In this document: positions 17,383 through 27,773 of the stretch, one piece after another
Layout: the number at the start of each line of letters is the position of its first letter
How positions within the stretch are numbered: position 1 is the first letter of the stretch
Assembly (NCBI GenBank): GCA_934754375.1
Contig: CAKVHT010000001.1
Location: 310,001-374,000, forward strand
Reading direction: 5' to 3'
Source of the DNA: an uncultured Clostridia bacterium
GTDB taxonomy: Bacteria; Bacillota; Clostridia; Christensenellales; UBA1242
Length of the DNA stretch: 64,000 nucleotides
Notes under the pieces: model-generated
What the model was told of the DNA's origin: nothing
Databases searched by the model: none
The model's input: only the letters and a program-made list of their open reading frames with translations
Program-made: the position numbers and the translations under genes

Positions 17383-19905
17383 ATGTATAACTTAACAGAT
17401 TTAGCAAATAGATGTATTCAACTTGCAAGTAAAGTTGCAAGCGAATATGGCAATGAAGTTGGCACTGAACACATCTTATATGCCTTAACCAAAGTGGAAA
17501 GTAAATCTAGCAGATTGCTTAAGGCATATCGTGTTGATGCTGACATAATTAAACAAGTGCTTGATAGTATGCCTGGTGGCATTCCGAGCAGTGTGGTTGA
17601 ACTTACACCACGCACAAAAGAATTGCTTATGGTTGCGGGCAGTGTTGCAAAACGTACCCACAGTGCATATATTTCAACCGAACACCTTTTGGTTGCAATG
17701 CTCAGCCAAGATGATAGTTACGCAATCAATATTTTGGCAGGTGTGCTTAAACTTAATGTTTATGAAATGCGCAATAAAGCAATTGGTTTGATTGCAAATG
17801 CCAATGCTGACAACAATCAACAGCAAGGCAATTTTAACACAGATGGTTTTGTGCAAGTTGGCAATGTTTCAAATGGCAACAAATCACAAAAACAAGAATA
17901 TCAAAGTCAATTGCCACCAGAACTTTTGGAAATGGGTTCTGATTTAACATTGCGTGCCAAGAATGGCAAAATAGATCCAATCATTGGCAGAGACAATGAA
18001 ATTGAACGTATGATTGAAATCCTTTGCAGAAAGACAAAAAACAACCCAGTGTTGATAGGTGAAGCAGGTGTTGGTAAAACAGCAGTTGTAGAAGGTTTGG
18101 CTCGTAGGATTGTGGCAGGAGATGTGCCAGCATTCCTTAAGAATAAAACTATTTATAGCCTAGATATTGGCGGTCTTATGGCAGGCACAAAATATCGTGG
18201 CAGTATGGAAGAAAAACTTAAAAATGCCATTGATATGATAACACAAAATAAAAACATCATTGTGTTTATTGATGAAATTCACACTTTGGCTCAAGCGGGC
18301 AGTGAAAAGGGCGAAACAAACCCAGCAGATATGTTAAAACCATACCTTGCACGTGGCGAGATGCAAACAATTGGTGCAACCACCACAGACGAATATCGTA
18401 AATATATCGAGCAAGACAAAGCTTTGGAACGTCGTTTTCAACCAATCACAATTGACCCACCAACAGTTGAACAAACAATTGAAATTTTGCGTGGACTTCG
18501 TGATAGTTATGAAGCATTCCATAATGTTAAAATCACAGATGAAGCAATCAGCTCTGCTGCAAATTTAAGTGACCGTTATATTCAAGATAGGTCTTTGCCA
18601 GATAAAGCAATTGACCTTATTGATGAAGCATCAAGTAGGGCAAAAGTAAAACAAAATTATGATAGCCCAAAACTGAAAGAGATGAAAGAAAAACTTAAAA
18701 AACTTGAAGCTGAAAAAGATGATGCTGTCAATCAAGAAAATTTTGAACGAGCATCAAAACTTCGTGACCAAGTTGCAAAGTTAAAACAAGAAATTGAGCA
18801 AACAAGCAACTTGCCAGCGACACAAGAAGGTGCAACTGCGGTTGTTGATGAGCAAGATATTGCTGAAGTTGTAAGCAAATGGACGCATATTCCACTTACA
18901 AAACTTACAGAAGGCGAAGCAGAAAAATTGCTTAACTTGGAAAAGATTTTGCGTGAACGTGTTAAAGGTCAAGACGAAGCGATTGAAAAAGTTGCAAAAG
19001 CAATCCGCCGTAGCCGTATAGGTATTCGAGACCCTAAACGTCCAATTGGCAGTTTCTTGTTCCTTGGTCCAACTGGTGTTGGTAAAACTGAACTTTCAAA
19101 AGCTCTTGCTGAAGCATTGTTTGATGATGAAAATAAAATCATTCGACTTGACATGAGTGAGTTTATGGAAGCTCATAGTGTGAGCAAGTTGATTGGTAGT
19201 CCTCCAGGATATGTCGGTTTTGATGACGGTGGTCAATTAACTGAACAAGTTCGCCGTAAACCTTATAGTGTTGTTTTGTTTGATGAAATTGAAAAAGCAC
19301 ACCCTGAAGTTTTCAATATGCTTTTGCAAATCCTTGATGATGGTAGGTTGACAGATAGTCACGGTAAAGTTGTAAGTTTCAAAAACACCATTATCATTTT
19401 AACATCAAATATTGGCAGTGATAAATTATATAAAACCGGTGTTGATTTGGGCTTTAAAGATGGCAAAGAAAAATCAACCGAAGATAAACAAGCCGTGATG
19501 CTTGCTGAACTTAAAAAATACTTTAGGCCAGAACTTATAAATCGTATTGATAATATCGTTGTGTTCAACAAACTGTCTGCTCCTGTAATGAAAGAAATTG
19601 CAAAGAAAATGCTTGCTGAACTTAACAAAAATTTACGTCAAAGCAATGTTGAATTGAAGTTCACAAATGCAACCTTAAATTACCTTGTAAAGAATGGTAC
19701 AAATGACGACTTTGGTGCTCGTCCTTTGAAACGTTTAATCACAAGCAAAATTGAAGATGATTTGGCTGACAAAATGCTTAAAGGCGAAATAAAATCTGGT
19801 GATAAAGTTGTTGTCGATTACAAAGACGAAAAGTTGGTGTTCTTGGTTAAAGCCGAAGATAAATCAGAAACTGACAATTCAGAAAATAATTCAGAACAAA
19901 AATAA
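17383..19905 (+). CDS. clpC: AAA+ unfoldase ClpC
   Basis: An 840-residue Hsp100 ATPase that unfolds substrates for ClpP. N-terminal double Clp repeat (about 1-145) with VGTEH and ISTEH, whose glutamates (E29, E100) match the phosphoarginine pockets of Bacillus ClpC. Then ATPase domain 1 (Walker A GEAGVGKT), a middle domain with a UVR-like coiled coil (about residues 425-480), and ATPase domain 2 (GPTGVGKTE). The C-terminal tail is acidic and Ser/Asn-rich. AAGGAG precedes the ATG. Last gene of the CtsR operon; clpP is not in the window. Confidence 0.96.
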   Translation: MYNLTDLANRCIQLASKVASEYGNEVGTEHILYALTKVESKSSRLLKAYRVDADIIKQVLDSMPGGIPSSVVELTPRTKELLMVAGSVAKRTHSAYISTEHLLVAMLSQDDSYAINILAGVLKLNVYEMRNKAIGLIANANADNNQQQGNFNTDGFVQVGNVSNGNKSQKQEYQSQLPPELLEMGSDLTLRAKNGKIDPIIGRDNEIERMIEILCRKTKNNPVLIGEAGVGKTAVVEGLARRIVAGDVPAFLKNKTIYSLDIGGLMAGTKYRGSMEEKLKNAIDMITQNKNIIVFIDEIHTLAQAGSEKGETNPADMLKPYLARGEMQTIGATTTDEYRKYIEQDKALERRFQPITIDPPTVEQTIEILRGLRDSYEAFHNVKITDEAISSAANLSDRYIQDRSLPDKAIDLIDEASSRAKVKQNYDSPKLKEMKEKLKKLEAEKDDAVNQENFERASKLRDQVAKLKQEIEQTSNLPATQEGATAVVDEQDIAEVVSKWTHIPLTKLTEGEAEKLLNLEKILRERVKGQDEAIEKVAKAIRRSRIGIRDPKRPIGSFLFLGPTGVGKTELSKALAEALFDDENKIIRLDMSEFMEAHSVSKLIGSPPGYVGFDDGGQLTEQVRRKPYSVVLFDEIEKAHPEVFNMLLQILDDGRLTDSHGKVVSFKNTIIILTSNIGSDKLYKTGVDLGFKDGKEKSTEDKQAVMLAELKKYFRPELINRIDNIVVFNKLSAPVMKEIAKKMLAELNKNLRQSNVELKFTNATLNYLVKNGTNDDFGARPLKRLITSKIEDDLADKMLKGEIKSGDKVVVDYKDEKLVFLVKAEDKSETDNSENNSEQK

Positions 19906-19964
19906 TTTTAGTTAAATCGACATTCGGCAATAATATTAAAATTAAAAATATTTAAAAATTAAAT

Positions 19965-20016
19965 AAAAAATAGCATAATTTACTTAAAAAATCGGTATTT
20001 TTATGCTATTTTTTAT
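19965..20016 (+). terminator. Terminator of the clpC operon
   Basis: AAAAAATAGCATAA pairs with TTATGCTATTTTTT across a loop of about 22 bases, ending in a T-run. The rest of the gap to 20149 is low-complexity A+T with no further signal. Confidence 0.65.
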
Positions 20017-20149
20017 ATTTTTAATAAAATTTTGATAAAAATGGCTATTTACAATTAATTTTAAATTTTGTTTTTTTTGATATTATTTTATTAAATATTT
20101 TATTTTTTTATAATTTAAAATATAATTTTACAAAATTAAATTTTTTTAT

Positions 20150-20773
20150 TTAATCAATTAAACTGCCGTTTAACAAGGTGTGTTTTTCAAAATCAGCAAA
20201 GCATTTAGGCAGGTTTTTTTCGCATGCTATAATCAAAGTTTTTGAACTAAAATGTTCAAAAATCTTGTTTGCAAGGTCTTGATAATTTGGGTCTAAATCA
20301 TCGTAAAAATGTTCAACCAAAACTATGTCTGGTTCACGTATAAATGCTCGCAAAACTGCCACAATTTTTGCTTCACTTTTATTTAAATTTTTTGCTCTTT
20401 TATTATCAAACTCAATGCCAAATTTTTCAACCAAATTTTCCACTTTTTCTGTGCATGTTTTCTTGTCAATTTTTCTTAATACCAAAGGGTAAATGATATT
20501 TTGTTTCACTGTTTTAAATTTGAACAAAACAGGTTCGTTTGGCAGATATGCAATGTTTAAATTTTTGATATTTTGTTGTTTGATGTTTTTGCCGTTTATG
20601 AGTATTTCGCCCGTGTAATGATTGTCCAATTTTGCTATTGCTCTCAACAAGGCAAATCCGCCAGAAAGTTGGTCGCCAAGCAATATTGTGTTTTTAGATA
20701 TGTTTAAGTTTACATTGTAGAGGGAGTAAAAATCGTTTATGTATTGCACGGTTAAATTTTTAATTTCAATCAT
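20150..20773 (-). CDS. Degenerate ABC-transporter ATPase-like protein
   Basis: A 207-residue protein that aligns end to end with a single ABC ATPase domain (MIEIKNLTVQY start, GEILINGKNI) but with its nucleotide motifs broken. Walker A reads GDQLSGGFA (33-41), without the Lys-Ser/Thr. The LSGGQ signature reads LNKSE (130-134). Walker B reads IVLVEHFYDDLD (150-161), with no Asp-Glu pair. It is unlikely to hydrolyse ATP like a normal transporter subunit. No permease gene is adjacent. It has its own promoter and a predicted leaderless start, and follows the subtilase gene by 46 bp. Confidence 0.75.
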   Translation of the reverse strand: MIEIKNLTVQYINDFYSLYNVNLNISKNTILLGDQLSGGFALLRAIAKLDNHYTGEILINGKNIKQQNIKNLNIAYLPNEPVLFKFKTVKQNIIYPLVLRKIDKKTCTEKVENLVEKFGIEFDNKRAKNLNKSEAKIVAVLRAFIREPDIVLVEHFYDDLDPNYQDLANKIFEHFSSKTLIIACEKNLPKCFADFEKHTLLNGSLID

Positions 20774-20779
20774 GACAAT

Positions 20780-20808
20780 ATGATAACAAACTTAAATTTT
20801 ATTTGCAA
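20780..20808 (-). promoter_or_regulatory. Promoter of the degenerate ABC gene, abutting its start
   Basis: Minus strand: TTGCAA (20803-20808), 17 bp, TATCAT (20780-20785) with an extended TGt, then six bases to the ATG at 20773. Confidence 0.6.
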
Positions 20809-20819
20809 AGCAAATACAA

Positions 20820-21944
20820 TTAGAATTTCAAAAATCCTGCACCCTCACTGTTTTTATCTCCAGTCATCAATTCGCAGTTTGAAAGCAAATATCTTTTAAT
20901 TTGATTGTTGGTTATATTTGGAAATTTGCTTTTAATAATAGCACATATACCAGCAACTATTGGTGTGGCAACACTTGTGCCTGACATGATTGTGTATGGT
21001 TTATCAATGCCGCATGCCACCACATCAACAGCAGGGGCAACAAGGTCTGGCTTGTAACCAAAAATTGTTGGCCCACGGCTTGAAAAGTCTGCAATCTGCA
21101 TAGTGTTTTCATCATAGCCACCAACAGTAATGATATTGGGGTTGCTTCCTGGCGATTTAATCGTTGAATTCTCTGGTCCGCTGTTGCCTGCTGCGGCAAC
21201 AACAGTAAGTCCGGTTTTCCATAACACATCAGCACCACGTGCTAGTGGGTCATTTTGATTTAAAATGTCTGCACCAAAACTCATGCAAACAACAGAGATA
21301 TTGTATTTTTTGTGATTTTCATACACCCATTGCATTGCGTCCAAGATTATGTTGCTGTCACTTGTGCCAGATTCTCCCAAAGCCTTTATTGAAACAATAT
21401 TTGCTTGTGGGGCAAATCCGATATGTTTTTTGTCAATTATTCCTGCGCCTGTGGCAATCCCTGCAACAAAAGTGCCATGACCATTGTCGTCATAAGGCTG
21501 GTGGTGATGATTGACCAAATCAATAAATTTAACTAATCTGCATTTAGGAAAAATAAAATCAATGTGTGGATAAATTCCGGTGTCTATAAAACAAATTGTT
21601 TGCCCATTGCCATAAAAATGATTTTCAGTCAGTTTTGCCAAATTAATACTATCCTGTTGCTTTTGCTCGGCAAAAACTTTAACACAAGGGTCAATATAGT
21701 TAATTGATTTTTCTTGTGAAAGATCTATAAGGTCTTTTAGTTTGATACCAACACAAAAGCAATTTGCAAAAGGGTAACTAGAAAATTGCAAATTTAATTT
21801 TCTAAACAGTTGTTTAGTTGCATCAAAGTTGTTTGATGATACAATAACATTGTTTGTATTTCCCGTTTTAAGGACTGAAACATTTTTAAGTAAAATTGGG
21901 TTTACTTTTGATTTGTTTATTAAAGTGATATTATTTTTTTCCAT
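20820..21944 (-). CDS. Intracellular subtilisin-like serine protease (S8, AprX-like)
   Basis: A 374-residue subtilase without a signal peptide, so probably cytoplasmic, as for AprX/IspA types. An N-terminal inhibitor-like region of about 100 residues precedes the catalytic domain. The catalytic triad is complete: D121 in FIDTG, H156 in GHGTFVAG, S324 in SGTSVATP, with oxyanion N254 in AAGNSGP. Substrates are unknown. Its start overlaps the stop of the upstream 93-residue gene (TAATG), so the two are co-translated. Confidence 0.92.
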   Translation of the reverse strand: MEKNNITLINKSKVNPILLKNVSVLKTGNTNNVIVSSNNFDATKQLFRKLNLQFSSYPFANCFCVGIKLKDLIDLSQEKSINYIDPCVKVFAEQKQQDSINLAKLTENHFYGNGQTICFIDTGIYPHIDFIFPKCRLVKFIDLVNHHHQPYDDNGHGTFVAGIATGAGIIDKKHIGFAPQANIVSIKALGESGTSDSNIILDAMQWVYENHKKYNISVVCMSFGADILNQNDPLARGADVLWKTGLTVVAAAGNSGPENSTIKSPGSNPNIITVGGYDENTMQIADFSSRGPTIFGYKPDLVAPAVDVVACGIDKPYTIMSGTSVATPIVAGICAIIKSKFPNITNNQIKRYLLSNCELMTGDKNSEGAGFLKF

Positions 21945-22225
21945 TAATTTTGTTCATCAATTGCTTTTATCAGGTTGGCAAGCATGTCTTTTTGATTATC
22001 GTTTAAAAATGGAGATAAAGTTGAAGAAAGGTTGTTTAGTTGTTCATTGTCAAGTTTGCCTTGCTTTTTCAATTTGCTGGCTTCTTGAAAAAGGTTTTGC
22101 ATCAGTTCGCTATTATCCATATTTTTGTATTTGTCAATTATGTTTTGATATTCGCTCACTTTTTCTGGGTTTTCATTAAGTGTGTTTTTATGTTCATTTG
22201 CAAATGATTTAAAATCTCTTGGCAT
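21944..22225 (-). CDS. Small helical protein upstream of the subtilase
   Basis: A 93-residue charged, helical, soluble protein. Proteins with a similar D..ELM..L...A......G pattern occur in Clostridia, but I know no function. GGAG precedes the ATG. One-base overlap with the subtilase start implies joint expression, so it could be a substrate, inhibitor or partner of the protease; that is inference. Confidence 0.6.
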   Translation of the reverse strand: MPRDFKSFANEHKNTLNENPEKVSEYQNIIDKYKNMDNSELMQNLFQEASKLKKQGKLDNEQLNNLSSTLSPFLNDNQKDMLANLIKAIDEQN

Positions 22226-22330
22226 ATAATCTCCTAAATAATAGATATGACAAAATCTTGCAAAAATTGCCGATGTTGTAAATTATTAATGTTTGCTAAC
22301 AAATTATCGTAATCGTGCATATAAGTATAT

Positions 22331-22846
22331 ATGGATTTTGAAGATAGCCGGAATGCAATATTCTGTGACCCTCACGCATTTCAATCTTGCGTGGAAACTA
22401 AACAGATAAAAAAGGTTGTGTTTGCAGAGCCGTATGATTGCCTGCCAAATTTTTACGTTGACAACAACTTTAAAAAACATGATTGTGACTGTGTACCAAA
22501 GCCAAAGCCTCAAAAACCACCTCAACCACCAAAACCATGTTTACCCGGCTTTAATTTTGACTTAAAAAGCCTTATGCCTTTATTGCTGGGATTGATAAAT
22601 AAAAATGGCAATTCAGATTTAACAAAAGTTTTGTCTGATTTTGCACCCTCATCTGCCGGCAAATTTGATATGCAAAAAATTGTTGGTATGGTTGCACAAA
22701 ATCCCAACATAATTCAATCGATTTTAAAAATGTTTAAAGGTAAGGGTGGGGGACTGGCTGGGTTGTTTAAAAAGTCAACAGATAATAAAGAAGAAATCAA
22801 GGCAAAACAAACAGACCATGTAATAAAAAATTACACAAGGGTATAA
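22331..22846 (+). CDS. Proline-rich hypothetical protein
   Basis: A 171-residue protein. Cys/Asp-rich N-terminal third, a central Pro/Lys segment (about residues 55-75, KPKPQKPPQPPKP), then two amphipathic helical segments (LMPLLLGLINKNG, IVGMVAQNPNIIQSILKMF) and a Gly/Lys-rich stretch. No signal peptide. I recognise no family. No Shine-Dalgarno; TATAAG (22320-22325) lies five bases before the ATG, so it may be leaderless. Divergent from the subtilase operon, convergent with yhbY. Confidence 0.55.
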   Translation: MDFEDSRNAIFCDPHAFQSCVETKQIKKVVFAEPYDCLPNFYVDNNFKKHDCDCVPKPKPQKPPQPPKPCLPGFNFDLKSLMPLLLGLINKNGNSDLTKVLSDFAPSSAGKFDMQKIVGMVAQNPNIIQSILKMFKGKGGGLAGLFKKSTDNKEEIKAKQTDHVIKNYTRV

Positions 22847-22928
22847 ATATTTGTGTGAAATTGAGTTTTAAAATTGATGTGTTGCCAGTGAACAGTCTAT
22901 ATTTATTTCAAAAAGTGCGATGTTAAAG

Positions 22929-22968
22929 AAAAAAATGTTAAGCAAGAACATGCTTAACATTTTTCTTT
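22929..22968. terminator. Bidirectional terminator overlapping the yhbY stop
   Basis: AAAAATGTTAAGCA (22931-22944) pairs perfectly with TGCTTAACATTTTT (22951-22964). The yhbY stop codon (22938-22940) lies inside the stem, so the last yhbY codons form the hairpin. Confidence 0.85.
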
Positions 22969-23231
22969 TCACTGTGACGATATAATACAATTTTTCTGCC
23001 AATAGTTGTAACCACCTCAGCATTTAACTTAACAGCCATCTCTGTCAATTCAAATTCAGTTGGTGGAGTGGTATTTTCTTGCATAGCAATTTTTACAAGT
23101 TCGTGATCATAAAGTTGTTGTTCAATCTGGGTTAAAACATTTTGAGTAAAGCCGTCTTTTCCAACCCAAACAACAGGTTTCAATTGACTTGCCAAACTGC
23201 GTAAAGCAATTCTTTGTTTTTTGTCTAACAT
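22938..23231 (-). CDS. yhbY: Ribosome-assembly RNA-binding protein YhbY (CRM domain)
   Basis: A 97-residue single CRM-domain protein that associates with the pre-50S ribosome. Typical start LDKKQRIALRSLA, the VWVGKDGFTQNVL GxxG-type loop, and the C-terminal IGRKIVLYR block. GGAG precedes the ATG. It follows obgE, another large-subunit assembly factor, as in many Bacillota, but nadD and yqeK, which often follow, are absent. The gene end doubles as a terminator stem. Confidence 0.93.
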   Translation of the reverse strand: MLDKKQRIALRSLASQLKPVVWVGKDGFTQNVLTQIEQQLYDHELVKIAMQENTTPPTEFELTEMAVKLNAEVVTTIGRKIVLYRHSEKKNVKHVLA

Positions 23232-23350
23232 AAATTTCTCCTATAAATTTTTAATTTTTTTGCGTTTTTTGTTAAAATTTTATTAAATTTTGCTGTCTTT
23301 TAACAAAATTTTGAGTTTTTTAAACAATTTTTATTATTTTTTTAACTTTA

Positions 23351-25238
<1,888 letters not shown>

Positions 25239-25244
25239 AAAACT

Positions 25245-25273
25245 ATACTATCAAATTTTGTTTGATTAGTCAA
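25245..25273 (-). promoter_or_regulatory. nth promoter, abutting its start codon
   Basis: Minus strand: TTGACT (25268-25273), 17 bp, TAGTAT (25245-25250) with an extended TGa, six bases to the ATG. One of the clearest leaderless-type starts in the window. Confidence 0.72.
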
Positions 25274-25426
25274 TGATGTGTGGTAAATTTTATTTGATAA
25301 ACAAAAATGTGTTGTTGAATTTGTGTTAAAAAACAACCAAAGCAAAATCGGTTGCCTTGATTGTTTACAACTATTAATAGTATACCACAAACAAATGGTA
25401 TTGTCAAATTTTAAATAAGTGTGGTG

Positions 25427-25687
25427 TTAAACTAATCTTTCAATCTGGTCATGAGTTGGCAATTTTGTAACAACAAAAATTCCCCAAAATCCCTGCAGTG
25501 CTGTTGCTTTTACCAGTCCTGCCACTTGAGGATAGTGCCCATAGTCAACCTTTAAACTTAATCCACAACTCAGGGCGATATTTCGCGGTGTGTTTATTAT
25601 TGTTGAAGCAATGCCGTACTGTCTTAAAATTTTTGCAAAAGCATATAGAGAGTTACGTGCTTTATAGGATACAATCAAATATTTCAT
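25427..25687 (-). CDS. DUF3343 protein (putative Se/S carrier-like)
   Basis: An 86-residue protein matching DUF3343: YLIVSYKARNSLYAFAKIL, a central TPRNIALSCGLSLKV with the conserved cysteine, and a C-terminal GFWGIFVV block. The family is annotated as a putative selenium/sulfur carrier and is often found beside cysteine-desulfurase genes, as here, where one is divergent across 90 bp. The ATG at 25687 is preferred because GAGG precedes it; an in-frame ATG at 25699 lies within the likely promoter. Confidence 0.82.
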   Translation of the reverse strand: MKYLIVSYKARNSLYAFAKILRQYGIASTIINTPRNIALSCGLSLKVDYGHYPQVAGLVKATALQGFWGIFVVTKLPTHDQIERLV

Positions 25688-25777
25688 ACTCGACCTCATA
25701 CTATCATATAAAACATAATATTTTTTTTATATGTTTTTGGTTAAAGCAAAAAGCGGTTTTAAATCATATCTTGAAGT

Positions 25778-26899
25778 ATGATATATTTTGATAATTCAGC
25801 AACCAGTTACTATAAACCTCAAATAGTCAAAAATGCTGTTATTACAGCAATGAACACACTTACTGCAAACCCTGGCAGAAGTGGACATGTTTTATCGCAA
25901 AAAGCGGGGGAAATGGTGTTTGAAACACGTGAAAAGGTTAAAAGGTTTTTTAACGCAAACAACCATCAATTGATATTCACAAAAAACTGCACTGAAGCGC
26001 TAAATCTTGCACTCTTTGGGCTTTTAAAACCAGGAGACCATGTTATCACATCGTGCTATGAACATAATTCAGTCTTGCGTCCGCTTGAAAAACTTAAAAG
26101 TGTTGGTGTAGAAGTTGATATTTTAACATCGGATCTTTTGAACTTTAATGTTGAGATAAAATCCCATATTAAGTCAAACACAAAATTAATTGTTGTCACT
26201 GGCATGAGTAATGTAACGGGCGAATCTCCTGATTTGTGTAAAATAGGCAAAATTTGTCATCAAAATCACATTATATTTATGGTTGATGGGGCGCAATCTA
26301 GTGGACATATAAATATAGACATGCAACAAATGGGTATAGATGTGTATGCCTTTGCTGGACATAAAGGGCTTTGTGCTATAACTGGAGTTGGTGGTTTGAT
26401 TGTAAATGAAAATCTTGGCATGACACCTTTGTTGTGTGGCGGAACTGGAAGTATGAGTGATAGCCTCGTTCAGCCTGACGACTTGCCAGAAGGGTTTGAA
26501 GCTGGCACATTACCAACAATACCTATTGCAAGTTTGTATGCAGGAGTTGATTTTTTGATAAATAATTTTGACAACATAACGCAAAAAGAAAACGATTTGT
26601 CACAATATATGTATCAAAAGTTGGCCAAATTAGAAAAGATAAAACTATATTCATCTGCATGCAGCAAAAATATTTATAGTTTTAATATTTTGGGCAAGGA
26701 TAGTGGTCAGGTGGCGGATATTTTGAATGAAAAATATGGCATTTGTGTGCGTTCTGGGCTTCACTGTGCGCCATTAATACACAAAAAACTGGGCAGTTTG
26801 CAAACTGGTGCAGTTCGTGCTTCAATAGATTTTTCTAATTCAAGGCATGAAATTGATGTTTTTGTGAAGGCAATAGAAGAGATATCTAAAGATTGTTAA
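25778..26899 (+). CDS. Cysteine desulfurase family protein (class V aminotransferase)
   Basis: A 373-residue PLP enzyme. MIYFDNSAT start, VDGAQSSGHI, PLP-binding lysine K196 in AFAGHKGL, and active-site C330 in RSGLHCAPLIHKKLG. The last motif and EAGTLPTIPI resemble the subfamily first described with Enterococcus selenium genes (TIGR01977 type) rather than IscS or SufS. It probably mobilises sulfur or selenium from cysteine/selenocysteine; the DUF3343 gene opposite may be its carrier. No Shine-Dalgarno. Its 3' end overlaps the convergent gene by 14 bases. Confidence 0.88.
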   Translation: MIYFDNSATSYYKPQIVKNAVITAMNTLTANPGRSGHVLSQKAGEMVFETREKVKRFFNANNHQLIFTKNCTEALNLALFGLLKPGDHVITSCYEHNSVLRPLEKLKSVGVEVDILTSDLLNFNVEIKSHIKSNTKLIVVTGMSNVTGESPDLCKIGKICHQNHIIFMVDGAQSSGHINIDMQQMGIDVYAFAGHKGLCAITGVGGLIVNENLGMTPLLCGGTGSMSDSLVQPDDLPEGFEAGTLPTIPIASLYAGVDFLINNFDNITQKENDLSQYMYQKLAKLEKIKLYSSACSKNIYSFNILGKDSGQVADILNEKYGICVRSGLHCAPLIHKKLGSLQTGAVRASIDFSNSRHEIDVFVKAIEEISKDC

Positions 26900-27653
26900 T
26901 CTTTGGCAAAATTTTGCAAATTAAGGCAAACAACATTAACATACTTCCAAATATTATATAATAAAAATTATAAGGCAAAATCACACTGCTAAAAAGCAAA
27001 ACAAGACTGCAAACAAAGTATGATTTTGCTTTTTTTTCTGCAAAAAAATTTAATGCAAAATCTTTAAAACTAAATTTGCTTTCGGATAAATTTAGATCGT
27101 CAGTTTTCAAATTAATTTTTGTTTCAGTTAGCAGTTTACATAGTTTGTTTTTGTCAATAATTTCCACTTTTTTGCTCTTTAATATGCTTAAATTAGTTAG
27201 TTTGCAACAAGAACAAATAATATAAAGATTTTCAAAGTTAATGTCTCGTGATTGGGCAATTATTTCATAAAAAAGTTGTTGAGTTAGTTCGTTTGTTGTG
27301 CTTGCGTCAAAATACAAATTTTGTCCGTTTTTATAAAAGTATTTGAAGTCAGTTTTTTCTGCGTTAAACAAGGCTTTTAACAAAACATTTTTGTTGTTTG
27401 GGGAAAGCAAAACAAATGATAAAAATGTTTTTTCAATATTATCTTTATTTTCAGTTGCTGATTTTGTTTTTGATTGCTTTTTGCCAACAATATAGAACAA
27501 TAAAAAACAAATGGCAAAGCAACAAATAAGACTAATAAAAAATGTCAACCATAAATCTCTTATATAAAAATTTATCCATGCAAAGCACAGAAGGAATACA
27601 CATATATTGATAAAAATTTTATCTAACAAATTAACAATTTTAAACTTTGACAT
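26886..27653 (-). CDS. Membrane protein with a central soluble domain
   Basis: About 255 residues. Two membrane helices near the N-terminus (about 12-55), a soluble domain (about 75-185) with alternating beta/alpha pattern ending VEIIDKNKLCKLL, and two C-terminal helices (about 205-250). The soluble part faintly recalls Mrr-like nuclease-fold domains, but I see no convincing D-(D/E)xK site, so no function is assigned. ATG 27653 is chosen over TTG 27659; neither has a Shine-Dalgarno. 3' overlap with the desulfurase gene. Confidence 0.55.
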   Translation of the reverse strand: MSKFKIVNLLDKIFINICVFLLCFAWINFYIRDLWLTFFISLICCFAICFLLFYIVGKKQSKTKSATENKDNIEKTFLSFVLLSPNNKNVLLKALFNAEKTDFKYFYKNGQNLYFDASTTNELTQQLFYEIIAQSRDINFENLYIICSCCKLTNLSILKSKKVEIIDKNKLCKLLTETKINLKTDDLNLSESKFSFKDFALNFFAEKKAKSYFVCSLVLLFSSVILPYNFYYIIFGSMLMLFALICKILPKINNL

Positions 27654-27773
27654 ATCCAAATTTTTGCCAATTTTTTAGCAAGTAATCAGTGGGGATAAAA
27701 AAATTAAATAATTTGGTAATTGATTTGACAAAATAGGACAATAAATATAAAATTATTGCATAGGGGAATTTTT

